Assembly: GCA_050516505.1 (NCBI GenBank)
Contig: CP191518.1
Location: 124,001-188,000, forward strand
Direction of reading: 5' to 3'
DNA from: Scandinavium ludwigii_A
GTDB lineage: Bacteria; Pseudomonadota; Gammaproteobacteria; Enterobacterales; Enterobacteriaceae
DNA: 64,000 bases
In this document: positions 18,203-26,162 of the stretch, piece by piece
Numbering within the stretch: position 1 is the stretch's first letter
How the letters are laid out: the number at the start of each line of letters is the position of its first letter
Notes under the pieces: model-generated
Databases searched by the model: none
What the model was told of the DNA's origin: nothing
Seen by the model: the letters and a program-made list of their open reading frames with translations, nothing else
Program-made: the position numbers and the translations under genes

Positions 18203-18420
18203 AGCGTATCGCGTAGAGGATTACCGAACGTTTTAACCCGGCAACATTGGCCAACATTTAGCCTTGAAACCCTGCCCAAATTACGGGTATCCTGTCTCCC
18301 GACTTTTCTCTTCTCTTTGGAGCGCATCCCGAAAATGAACAATCACGACTGATGAATTCGGCCCTGGCATAACGCAATCGCGTTGGCGGGGATGGTTTTT
18401 GATTTCATTCAGGAGTGCTT

Positions 18421-20043
18421 ATGGCTCATTTTTGTGCGCAATCCCCTGCGTTTATTTTGCATCACGTCACCTGTCAATTTGCGACGGGCGATATTCTATT
18501 TGGTCCGGTCGATCTTTCGCTTGAGCGTTCGCTTTGCGGCTTAGTTGGGCGCAACGGCAGCGGGAAAACTCGCCTGTTGCAACTGCTTGCAGGCGCAGAA
18601 ACGCCTGCCCACGGGCATATCGAACATTTTTCGACGGTGGCTTATGTCGCTCAGCAACCGCTGCTTTCCGCGCAAAGTACGCTGGCTGATTTACTCGGCC
18701 TGACGGAGATATTTTCCGCGCTGCGTCGGGTAAACAACGATGAGATGCAGCCGGAAGATAGCGAAATCCTCGACGGTCACTGGGACATTTCAGAACGCCT
18801 GAGTACGGCGTTTGCCGCGTTGTCGCTCCCCGAGTTTGATGCTTATCGTCCGGCTTGTTCATTGAGCGGCGGCGAACGCGTGAAGGCGTTGCTGTGCGCC
18901 GCGTTTCTTTCCGGGGCTGATTATCTGCTGCTCGACGAGCCGACTAACCATCTGGATAGCGCCGGGCGGGCATGGTTTTATCAGCAGCTTGCACAGTGGC
19001 GCGGCGGGGCGCTGATTGCCAGCCACGATCGCGAATTACTGGCGCAGGTGCCGCATATTCTCGAGTTCTCCGCCGGGAATTTACGCCATTACGGCGGTAA
19101 TTTTGATGTGTACCAGCAGCAGCGGGAGGCCGAACAACAGGCGGCCCGTTCCGCACTCGAACATGCGGCGACCGAACGGCGACGCACCCGCCAGCGTCTG
19201 CAAAAGGAGCACGATAACAGCCAGCGACGCTCCGCTCAGACCCTTCGCACCGTGGATTCTCTGAACATCGCCTCGTTTGAGCGCGTGGCCTATAAAGGCG
19301 CGGCCAAAGCCCGGCCCGGCACGCTGCGCCGTCAGCATCATGAGCAGAATGAGGCGTTGAACGCGGCGGTTAATCACGCGCGTGAACGCGTGGAGGATGA
19401 AACGCCAGTGATGATGACGCTGCCGGGTAACCACGTTGCGGCGGGTAAACAGGTGCTGGAGGTTCACGATCTGGTTCTGGCGCATTCCCCGATTTCGCCG
19501 TTGAACTGGCGCGTGGATGGCCCGATGCGCGTGGCGCTGCGTGGGCCAAACGGCTGCGGTAAAACCACGCTGCTGAAAACGCTTCTCGGGCTGGAATTGC
19601 CGGTGAGCGGCAACTGTCATCTCTCGGTGAATGCGGCCTGGCTCGATCAGCATCTGAGTCAGTTCAGTCTTTCGCTGTCGGTGATGGAGCATCTGAGTCT
19701 GGCGGATACGCCGCTGGAAGAGGGCGTGCTGCGCAGCCGCCTGGCGCAGCTGCAGCTGACCGCGGATAAAGTGGGTTTGCCGCTGTCATCATTGAGCGGT
19801 GGCGAGCGCCTGAAGGCCGCGCTGGCGAGCGTGCTGTGGCGGCGGGAGGCGACTCAGCTTTTACTGTTGGACGAACCGACTAATCACCTCGATTTGGCGT
19901 CGACACAAGCCATCGAGGCCGCGCTGGCGAACTTCCCCGGCGCGATGCTGGTGGTCTCTCATGACGAGGCTTTTTTACGCGGGCTGAAATTGACGCATGC
20001 GCTCGAATGGCAGGCGACGGGCTGGGTTTTTAGAGAGATGTAA
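18421..20043 (+). CDS. ABC-F family ATPase
   Basis: 540-aa soluble protein with two ABC ATPase domains and no membrane segment, the ABC-F arrangement. Domain 1: Walker A GRNGSGKT (residues 43-50), signature LSGGERVKA, Walker B YLLLDEPTNHLD. Domain 2: GPNGCGKTT, LSGGERLKA, LLLLDEPTNHLD. Between them is the charged linker typical of ABC-F proteins (about residues 235-330, many Arg/Gln/Glu). ABC-F members act on the ribosome, either relieving stalls or giving antibiotic resistance; it is not obviously Uup, YbiT, YheS or EttA. The ATG at 18421 has AGGAG 6 bases upstream and is preferred over a GTG at 18415. Not at this locus in K-12. Confidence 0.88.
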   Translation: MAHFCAQSPAFILHHVTCQFATGDILFGPVDLSLERSLCGLVGRNGSGKTRLLQLLAGAETPAHGHIEHFSTVAYVAQQPLLSAQSTLADLLGLTEIFSALRRVNNDEMQPEDSEILDGHWDISERLSTAFAALSLPEFDAYRPACSLSGGERVKALLCAAFLSGADYLLLDEPTNHLDSAGRAWFYQQLAQWRGGALIASHDRELLAQVPHILEFSAGNLRHYGGNFDVYQQQREAEQQAARSALEHAATERRRTRQRLQKEHDNSQRRSAQTLRTVDSLNIASFERVAYKGAAKARPGTLRRQHHEQNEALNAAVNHARERVEDETPVMMTLPGNHVAAGKQVLEVHDLVLAHSPISPLNWRVDGPMRVALRGPNGCGKTTLLKTLLGLELPVSGNCHLSVNAAWLDQHLSQFSLSLSVMEHLSLADTPLEEGVLRSRLAQLQLTADKVGLPLSSLSGGERLKAALASVLWRREATQLLLLDEPTNHLDLASTQAIEAALANFPGAMLVVSHDEAFLRGLKLTHALEWQATGWVFREM

Positions 20044-20055
20044 GCAGGCAATGTT

Positions 20056-20364
20056 CTACGCACCGACCAGTGCTGAGAAGGGGAAGCCTGTGGCGTGAAC
20101 GACGCTGCGCAGTGTCTTTAATGTCGTGTTGCTCGTTGGGGAAAGTGTGCGATAGAGCGATTCACGCGACACGCCTGCTTTCTGGGCAACCACGGTCATC
20201 CCCCCGCGCGCTTCCACGATATGACGTAACGCCAGCAAAAAAGCCTCCTGGCCGCCGTCTTCGTCAATGTCGAGAAATGCCTGGTGGAGATAGGCCTGAG
20301 CAAAAGCCGGGTCTTCGCGGAGTGCCTCCACCATCACCTCGTCATATAAACGTTCTTTCGCCAT
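20056..20364 (-). CDS. Addiction-module antitoxin with helix-turn-helix (HigA/TIGR02684 type), orphan
   Basis: 102-aa protein with an N-terminal MAKERLYDEVMVEALREDP followed by YLHQAFLD, typical of the antidote protein family paired with HigB/RelE-like toxins, and a C-terminal Xre-like helix-turn-helix (GGMTVVAQKAGVSRESLYRTLS). In such modules the toxin gene lies directly upstream. Here only the last 38 codons of a toxin remain (20368-20484), ending 3 bases before this start. The antitoxin reading frame looks intact. Its 3' end faces the ABC-F gene with 12 bases between stops. Confidence 0.82.
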   Translation of the reverse strand: MAKERLYDEVMVEALREDPAFAQAYLHQAFLDIDEDGGQEAFLLALRHIVEARGGMTVVAQKAGVSRESLYRTLSPTSNTTLKTLRSVVHATGFPFSALVGA

Positions 20365-20367
20365 ACA

Positions 20368-20484
20368 TCACCTCGTTAAATAGTCCTGAAGGCATCGAAT
20401 AGCCTCATTGATATCTGCATTCTGTGAGCGTTTGTCGCCAGCGAGCAGCAGTAAAACGACTTCTCCTGCTACGGTGCTATAAAG
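20368..20484 (-). pseudogene. C-terminal stump of a HigB/RelE-like toxin
   Basis: On the minus strand, directly upstream of the antitoxin, the frame encodes LYSTVAGEVVLLLLAGDKRS, then QNADINEAIRCLQDYLTR and TGA. This matches the conserved end of addiction-module killer proteins (pattern VxLLxGGDKxxQxxDIxxAxxY). A TAG lies at 20487-20485, and no start or N-terminal sequence follows upstream in any frame that I could match. The toxin is therefore truncated by about 60 residues and presumably inactive, leaving an orphan antitoxin. Confidence 0.7.
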
Positions 20485-20570
20485 CTACAAATGTGCGGTG
20501 ATGGAGAGGCAACACGATAGGCCAAAAAGGGACGCGGGAAGGGCGGATTTACACAATTAAGCTGGATACA

Positions 20571-20597
20571 AACAAAAACCCCCGCACTCGCGGGGGT
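20571..20597 (-). terminator. yiaG terminator
   Basis: On the minus strand, ACCCCCGC and GCGGGGGT form an 8-bp stem with a 4-base loop, followed by TTTTTGTTTG. Strong intrinsic terminator 13 bases after the yiaG stop. Confidence 0.9.
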
Positions 20598-20609
20598 CAG
20601 TTAACACCG

Positions 20610-20900
20610 TTATTTCATAAGCTGTCTGGTCAATCGGGGATCAGCCTGGATCAGGCGCATCAACTTCAGCTCGGCAGGTGAGGGTTTTTCTCTTCTTGAT
20701 TCCCACTCATGTACCATCGCTACGCTGACGCCCATCGCTTGGGCAAAATCATCGATCTTCAAACCGGAGCCTTTACGCAGTTGCTCAAACTCAGTAAAGG
20801 CTGTGGGCTTTTGGGTCAGGGTCATTCTCTGTGAATCATCTTTGAAAACAATTTGTTCAAGACTGCTCAGCAGTTCGTACATAGGGTCTTTATTTGTCAT
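20610..20900 (-). CDS. yiaG: YiaG, helix-turn-helix regulator
   Basis: 96-aa Xre-type DNA-binding protein, almost colinear with E. coli YiaG (96 aa). The N-terminal part reads DPMYELLSSLEQIVFKDDSQ; the helix-turn-helix is in LRKGSGLKIDDFAQAMGVSV followed by AMVHEWESRREKPSPAE. It looks like a HigA/MqsA-type C-terminal domain without a partner toxin. The start at 20900 has GAGGAG 7 bases upstream; an in-frame ATG eight codons earlier is less likely. In K-12 yiaG lies beside cspA, which is not seen in this window. Targets unknown. Confidence 0.93.
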   Translation of the reverse strand: MTNKDPMYELLSSLEQIVFKDDSQRMTLTQKPTAFTEFEQLRKGSGLKIDDFAQAMGVSVAMVHEWESRREKPSPAELKLMRLIQADPRLTRQLMK

Positions 20901-20922
20901 TGATAACTCCTCTTTACCCATC

Positions 20923-21040
20923 ATACCTCAAGCTGCAGGAACGTTAACGACATCCGCTCGCCCCAGTCACTTACTGGTGTAAGCGCGTGGAACTCTCAGA
21001 TTTGTCGCCTTCCTGCAACTCGAATTATTGAAGGTATACA
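20923..21040. repeat. MITE-like intergenic repeat with inverted ends
   Basis: The left end ATACCTCAAGCTGCAGGA and the right end TCCTGCAACTCGAATTATTG followed by AAGGTAT are inverted and imperfectly complementary. The interior contains a second small palindrome (CACTTACTGGTGTAAG). The pattern is a ~118-bp dispersed element I remember from enterobacterial intergenic regions. It lies directly upstream of yiaG and could influence its promoter or transcript. The 200 bases to its right, up to 21240, hold nothing recognisable. Confidence 0.6.
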
Positions 21041-21240
21041 TCTCACAGTGGGCACGTGAACAACAAAGAGCTTATTAAGGATAGTCAGTAAAAAGGGTGA
21101 GGGGTGGTCACGGGAGTGATTATTTGTGCGGTATCTTTTGCGTGACCCGATTCAGCCTTTCGGATGGGCCGACTAATTATTTGATAAAGAAACGGGAAAG
21201 TTATTCAGCACAATTTTTGTAAATCGTAAGTAAAAATGTG

Positions 21241-21272
21241 GCAAACGGCGGGCGCTGACACCCGCCGTTTGC
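21241..21272 (-). terminator. Terminator of the MFS transporter gene
   Basis: GCAAACGGCGGG and CCCGCCGTTTGC form a perfect 12-bp stem with an 8-base loop, beginning 3 bases after the stop. On the minus strand it is followed by CACATTTTTAC. Intrinsic terminator. Confidence 0.85.
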
Positions 21273-21275
21273 CCG

Positions 21276-22643
21276 TCAGGCCTTTTGTGTCGCCTTTCCA
21301 ACCGGGACGGCAGCGTTTTCAGCCGGGCGATCGCTTTTGGTCAGGGCGTATTTTACCATCAGCGCGGTGGCGGAGAGCAGCGCCGGGATCGCCAGCAGCA
21401 TGAAGATGGTTTCAAACGATAGCTGGGCTTGCATCAGGAACACGCCGCTGAACGCCCCCAGAATGCCGCCGAAACGTCCAATGCCCAGCATCCATGCCAC
21501 ACCCGTGGCCCGGCCCTGTGTCGGATAGAACCCAGCCGCCAGGGCGGGCATGGAAGACTGCGCCCCGTTCATGATGCTGCCTGCGATGAATACCATCACG
21601 CCCATCAGCACCAGGCTGCTGGTGGAGAACCCGACCAGGCAGACGAATACGCCGGTCAGCAACCAGCCCACCGCAACCACCTTGTTCGGGTTAAATTTGT
21701 CCATTAGCGCCCCGAGTATCAGCACGCCAATCCCGCCGCCGAGTGGGAACAGGGCGGTGACGATGGAAGCCTGGCTCATGCTGGCACCCGTTTCACGGAT
21801 AAGCAGCGGCAGCCAGCTGGTGAGTAAATAGAAAATCAGCAAGCCCATGAAGTAGGTCAGACACAGCATGACCGTGCCGAGCGCGTAGCGTGGCGAGAAA
21901 ATCACACCCAGCGCCGATTTGTCCTGTACTCCGCCCGCTTCGTGCAACACAAAACGCGTATCGGCGGCGATCGGCGCAATACGACGCAGAATGGTCGCCA
22001 CTTGCTGCTGCGATTTGTTTTTCGCCACCAGATAACGCACCGATTCCGGCAGCAGGAAAATCAGCACAACCGCCAGTATCAGCGGCATCACGCCGCCGAG
22101 GATCAGCACGCTTTGCCAGCCATACTGCGGAATTAACCACGCGGAGATAAACCCGCCGAGCGAGGAGCCAATCGGGAAGCCGACGAACATCAGGTTCACC
22201 AGCAGAGAGCGACGTCGTTCCGGGGCATATTCGCTCATCAGCGTGGCGGCGTTGGGCATTGCGGCACCGAGACCAAGCCCAGTGAGGAAGCGCAGCAGCG
22301 TCAGCTGGTTGAGGCTAGTGGCCGCAGCGGTCAACAGGCTGAAGCCGCCGAAGACCACAATGGAGAGGATCAGCACTTTTTTACGGCCAATGCGGTCCGC
22401 CATCGGACCTGCGGTCAATGCGCCGACGGCGAGCCCGACCAGTGCGGCGCTCATCACTGGGCCTAACGCAGATTTTTGTACGCCCCATTCCTGCACAAGG
22501 TCAGAGGCGATAAAGCCGATAATAGCGGTGTCAAAACCGTCCATCGCCACGGTAATGAAGCACAGCACGAGGATCATCCACTGGTATTTCGTGAAGGGAT
22601 TCTCGTTAATAAAGGCCTGGATATCGGTTGTTGTCTTTTTCAT
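21276..22643 (-). CDS. MFS transporter, aromatic acid:H+ symporter (PcaK-like) family
   Basis: 455-aa permease with twelve predicted membrane segments. It carries the family motif DGFDTAIIG in the first helix, where PcaK-type transporters have a functionally important Asp, and the MFS loop motif GPMADRIGRKKVL between helices 2 and 3. An amphipathic region at about 205-240 separates the halves. Related proteins carry benzoate, hydroxybenzoates or phenylpropanoids with protons. No aromatic degradation gene or regulator is adjacent, so the substrate is unknown. GGGAGG precedes the ATG by about 10 bases. Not at this locus in K-12. Confidence 0.88.
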   Translation of the reverse strand: MKKTTTDIQAFINENPFTKYQWMILVLCFITVAMDGFDTAIIGFIASDLVQEWGVQKSALGPVMSAALVGLAVGALTAGPMADRIGRKKVLILSIVVFGGFSLLTAAATSLNQLTLLRFLTGLGLGAAMPNAATLMSEYAPERRRSLLVNLMFVGFPIGSSLGGFISAWLIPQYGWQSVLILGGVMPLILAVVLIFLLPESVRYLVAKNKSQQQVATILRRIAPIAADTRFVLHEAGGVQDKSALGVIFSPRYALGTVMLCLTYFMGLLIFYLLTSWLPLLIRETGASMSQASIVTALFPLGGGIGVLILGALMDKFNPNKVVAVGWLLTGVFVCLVGFSTSSLVLMGVMVFIAGSIMNGAQSSMPALAAGFYPTQGRATGVAWMLGIGRFGGILGAFSGVFLMQAQLSFETIFMLLAIPALLSATALMVKYALTKSDRPAENAAVPVGKATQKA

Positions 22644-23034
22644 ATCGCGATTCCTGGGAGGTAAGTTGTGCGATTATCGAACGTAAATCCGTTAATCGTT
22701 CATCAATCAAACCATCAGGATGCTTTTTCGACAACGTGCTGGCCGGGGGAAGCGTGCGATTATCGTCCGGTGGGCTGACATCAGCGCCAGTGTACCGAAT
22801 AAATTCTCATTGATTCATTGAGTTATAGTCATCTTCTTGCAGGCAAGCAATATCATTAATTGTGATGTGGGCAACAAATTATTAACATCATGTCGTCAGT
22901 GAGGAAAGCGTGCGACTTTTCCCAACGCGAATGAAGGAAAGGGTATCCTGCGAGGCTTGCGTCGACTATCCTTGTCAGCGTCAGGCACGTGTGTGTGCCA
23001 GTTTGCGCTTTTTTTTGGCTGAAGGAGTATGAAA
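22644..23034. other. Divergent intergenic region with repeated GTGCGATTATCG motif
   Basis: 391 bases without a gene between the MFS transporter and yiaF. The motif GTGCGATTATCG occurs twice in the same orientation (22668-22679, 22754-22765), and a shortened copy, CGTGCGACTTTT, is at 22909-22920. The first copy is close to the transporter start. These could be regulator sites or duplication remnants. Otherwise AT-rich promoter-like sequence with no clear hexamers. Confidence 0.35.
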
Positions 23035-23745
23035 ATGGCGACAGGAAAGTCCTGCTCTCGCTGGTTTGCGTCTATTGCGGCGTTATTGATGGTAGTTAGC
23101 CTGAGTGGGTGTTTCGATAAAGAAGGCGATCAGCGCAAAGCGTTCATCGACTTCCTGCAAAATTCCGTGATGCGTAGCGGCGAACGTCTGCCGACGCTGA
23201 CCACCGATCAGAAAAAACAATTTGGTCCGTTCGTTTCCGATTACGCCGTGATTTACGGTTATTCTCAGCAAGTGAGCCAGGCGATGGATGCCGGTCTGCG
23301 TCCGGTTGTGGACAGCGTGAATGCGATTCGTGTGCCACAGGATTACATGACTCAGCGCGAACCGCTTCGTCAGGCGAATGGCGCGCTTGGCGTGTTGAGC
23401 CAGCAGCTGGAAAACGCCAAAATGCAGGCGGATGGTGCGCATTCAGCACTGAAACAGGCTGACGATCTGAAGCCGGTCTACGACCAGGTTTACAACAAAG
23501 TGGTGACCCTGCCAGCGAACGCCATTCAGCCGCTGATCCCTGCCGCACAGATCTTCACCCAGCAGCTGGTGCAGATTGGTGATTTCGTGGCACAGCAAAA
23601 CACGCAGGTAAGCTTCGTGGCGAACGGAATTCAGTTCCCGACGTCTCAGCAGGCGAGCCAGTACAATGCGCTGATTGGCCCTCTGGCCGCTCAGCACCAG
23701 GCGTTTAATCAGGCCTGGAGCGCGGCGGTTAACGCCACGCGTTAA
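23035..23745 (+). CDS. yiaF: YiaF, DUF3053 lipoprotein
   Basis: 236-aa predicted lipoprotein matching E. coli YiaF. Signal peptide with lipobox LSGC and lipidated Cys near residue 25 (LLMVVSLSGCFDKEGDQRK). The rest is a hydrophilic, helix-rich periplasmic domain of unknown role (DUF3053). The ATG at 23035 is preferred over the ATG at 23029 because AAGGAG is 7 bases from it, but only 1 base from the other. A hairpin terminator follows. Convergent with ghrB. Confidence 0.93.
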   Translation: MATGKSCSRWFASIAALLMVVSLSGCFDKEGDQRKAFIDFLQNSVMRSGERLPTLTTDQKKQFGPFVSDYAVIYGYSQQVSQAMDAGLRPVVDSVNAIRVPQDYMTQREPLRQANGALGVLSQQLENAKMQADGAHSALKQADDLKPVYDQVYNKVVTLPANAIQPLIPAAQIFTQQLVQIGDFVAQQNTQVSFVANGIQFPTSQQASQYNALIGPLAAQHQAFNQAWSAAVNATR

Positions 23746-23753
23746 GCATTAAA

Positions 23754-23778
23754 ACCGGGTGGCGTCCTGTCACCCGGT
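23754..23778. terminator. Terminator between yiaF and ghrB
   Basis: ACCGGGTG and CACCCGGT, 8-bp stem with a 9-base loop, flanked by AAAA on the left and CTCTTTCTC on the right. It probably serves both convergent genes. Confidence 0.75.
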
Positions 23779-23785
23779 CTCTTTC

Positions 23786-24757
23786 TCATTTCACCTGCGG
23801 GTTCACGCAGTTCTTCTCAATCTTTCCGTTTAACGCATCAATCAGGTTTTCAACCGCCGTGGCCGCCATGTTGTAGCGCGTCTCATGGGTGGCAGAACCG
23901 ATGTGCGGCAGCGCCACGACGTTCGGCAGCTTGAGCAATTCTGACGATACCGGCAGCGGCTCCTGCTCGAACACATCCAGACCCGCCGCATGAATCTCAC
24001 CTGCTTTTAACGCGGCGATTAACGCGTTTTCATCCACCACTTGGCCACGCCCGGCATTAATGAAAATTGCCGATGACTTCATTTTGGCGAACTCGGCGGC
24101 ACCGAACAGATGACGGGTTTCGTCGGTCAGCGGCAGGATAGAACAGACAAAATCGGCTTCCTGAAGCAGGGTGTCGAGGTCGCAATGGCGCGCGTTAAAG
24201 CGCTCATCCGCTTCTTTATGCTGACGGCGAGCGTTGTACAAAACCGGCATACCGAAACCGAAATGGGCGCGCTGCGCCAGCGCCAGGCCGATGCGGCCCA
24301 TCCCGACGATACCGATGGTTTTGTGGTGCACGTCGGTACCGAACCAGTCAGGGCCAATGCCTTTGGTCCATTCGCCTGCTTTTACGCGTTCGGCCACGTC
24401 GACTACCCGGCGTGCGCTGCTCAGGATCAACGCCATCAGCGTATCGGCCACGGTTTCCGTCAGGGCGGTCGGGGTGTGCATCAGCAATACGTGGCGGGCG
24501 TTTAGCGCATCAACGTCGAAATTGTCGTAGCCGACGGAAATGGTAGAAGTAGCACGCAGGGCGGGCATGTTATCCAGCAACGCGGCATCGACCTTTTCGC
24601 TTGAACCAAGCAGGCCCACGGCATTTTTGAACGCGTCGGTATGCTTCTGAACGGTATCCGCGTCCAGGTTTGGCACTTTTGTGACTGAAAAATGCGTCTC
24701 AAGGCGGCGTTGTAAATCGTCAGGTAATGATTTGTAGAGAATGACGGACGGTTTCAT
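23786..24757 (-). CDS. ghrB: GhrB, glyoxylate/hydroxypyruvate/2-ketoaldonate reductase
   Basis: NAD(P)H-dependent D-2-hydroxyacid dehydrogenase, 323 aa (324 in E. coli). Rossmann motif GIVGMGRIGLALAQRAHFGF with the nucleotide-binding Gly cluster, and the catalytic Arg, Glu and His in SVGYDNFDVDAL, DVFEQEPLP and ALPHIGSATHETR regions. E. coli GhrB reduces glyoxylate, hydroxypyruvate and 2-ketogluconate. Here it follows the kguE-kguK-kguT genes on the same strand with only 20 bases to kguT, so it probably also serves as KguD, reducing 2-keto-6-phosphogluconate to 6-phosphogluconate. Confidence 0.95.
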   Translation of the reverse strand: MKPSVILYKSLPDDLQRRLETHFSVTKVPNLDADTVQKHTDAFKNAVGLLGSSEKVDAALLDNMPALRATSTISVGYDNFDVDALNARHVLLMHTPTALTETVADTLMALILSSARRVVDVAERVKAGEWTKGIGPDWFGTDVHHKTIGIVGMGRIGLALAQRAHFGFGMPVLYNARRQHKEADERFNARHCDLDTLLQEADFVCSILPLTDETRHLFGAAEFAKMKSSAIFINAGRGQVVDENALIAALKAGEIHAAGLDVFEQEPLPVSSELLKLPNVVALPHIGSATHETRYNMAATAVENLIDALNGKIEKNCVNPQVK

Positions 24758-24777
24758 TCCTTGCTCCAGATAAGGGT

Positions 24778-26058
24778 TTAAGCGTGGCGTGCGCCGACGG
24801 GAAGCTTCTGATTATTAGCAGGCTTAACAATTAAAGTCAGCCATACAGAAACGAAAAGTGCTACCCCCATAAATATGTAGGAGGCCGACGGCGTGCCGGT
24901 GGCCCCGTTGAGGTAGCCGACAAACCAGGAACCGAAGAACGAGCCAAGCGCTCCCATGCTGTTGATCAGCGCCATCGCGCCACCGGCCACGTTACGCGGC
25001 AGCATCTCCGGCACAATGGCGAAAAACGGCCCGTATGGGGCGTACATCGCGGCACCGGCAATCACCAGCAGGCTGTAGGACATCCAGAAGTGATCGGCCC
25101 CGACGGCCCAGGAACCGATAAACGCCAGGCCGCCAATCAGCAGCAATGGCCAGACGAACAGCTTACGGTTTTGCATCTTATCGGAGGCCCAGGAGGCGAG
25201 GATCATGGCGATGGTGGCGGCCAGATAGGGCACCGCCGACAGCCAGCCAACTTCCACCATCCCTAAGTTTTCACCGCCGCTGCGGATAATGGACGGCAGC
25301 CACAGCACGAAGCCGTAAACCCCGATGCTCCAGGCGAAATATTGCAGGCACAGCAGAATCACGTTGCGCGAGCGGAAGGCTTCGCCGTAGTTACGCACCG
25401 CTTTGATACCCTGCTGCTCCAGATTGAGCTGCTCCTGTAACGCAGATTTTTCAGTCTCGGAAAGCCAGCCCACCTGCGCAGGTTTGTCTTTCACCAGCAC
25501 CCACCAACAGAATGCCCAAATCACCGCCGGGATACCTTCAAAGATAAACATCTCGCGCCAGCCGAAGGACTGAATCAGATAGCCCGACACCACCGACATC
25601 CACAGTACCGTCACCGGGTTGCCGAGGATCAGGAAGGTGTTGGCGCGTGAGCGTTCAGATTTGGTGAACCAGTTACTGATGTAAATCAGCATCGCGGGCA
25701 TCACCGCGGCTTCGACCACGCCCAGAATAAAGCGGATCGCCGCCAGCATCGGGATATTGCTGACCATCCCGGTCAACGAAGCGCAGCCGCCCCACAGGAT
25801 CAGGCACACAAAAATCAGTTTGCGCACGCTGCGGCGTTCGGCGTACATCGCGCCGGGGATCTGGAAGAAGAAATAGCCGAGGAAAAACAGCGCGCCGAGT
25901 AGCGAAGACACCCCTTTGGTGATGCCGAGGTCGTCGTTAATCCCCGCGGCGGAGGCAAATGAGAAATTGGCGCGGTCGAGATACGCCAGGCTGTAGGTGA
26001 TAAACACGATAGGCATGATGTACAGCCAGCGCTTCATGGCAGAATTTGAACGGTTCAT
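24778..26058 (-). CDS. kguT: KguT-like 2-ketogluconate transporter (MFS, anion:cation symporter family)
   Basis: 426-aa MFS permease of the ACS group, which carries sugar acids and other organic anions. The start at 26058 (MNRSNSAMKRWLYIMPIVFI) begins just before helix 1, which has the family motif SLAYLDRANFSFA; the frame is open for 114 codons upstream in the opposite-frame shadow of kguK. It has about twelve helices and a central loop (DKPAQVGWLSETEKSALQEQ). It lies 104 bases after kguK and 20 before ghrB. Family and gene order point to 2-ketogluconate, as in Pseudomonas kgu operons; another sugar acid is possible. Confidence 0.83.
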   Translation of the reverse strand: MNRSNSAMKRWLYIMPIVFITYSLAYLDRANFSFASAAGINDDLGITKGVSSLLGALFFLGYFFFQIPGAMYAERRSVRKLIFVCLILWGGCASLTGMVSNIPMLAAIRFILGVVEAAVMPAMLIYISNWFTKSERSRANTFLILGNPVTVLWMSVVSGYLIQSFGWREMFIFEGIPAVIWAFCWWVLVKDKPAQVGWLSETEKSALQEQLNLEQQGIKAVRNYGEAFRSRNVILLCLQYFAWSIGVYGFVLWLPSIIRSGGENLGMVEVGWLSAVPYLAATIAMILASWASDKMQNRKLFVWPLLLIGGLAFIGSWAVGADHFWMSYSLLVIAGAAMYAPYGPFFAIVPEMLPRNVAGGAMALINSMGALGSFFGSWFVGYLNGATGTPSASYIFMGVALFVSVWLTLIVKPANNQKLPVGARHA

Positions 26059-26162
26059 AAGCGTGCCTCTGTTACTGAGGAAATGGCTACCGCGGTATGT
26101 AGGGTACAGGGTAGCGTTGTTTGGGTGTTTCGGTTGCTGCCGTCCGGTGTGCACTAAAGGGA

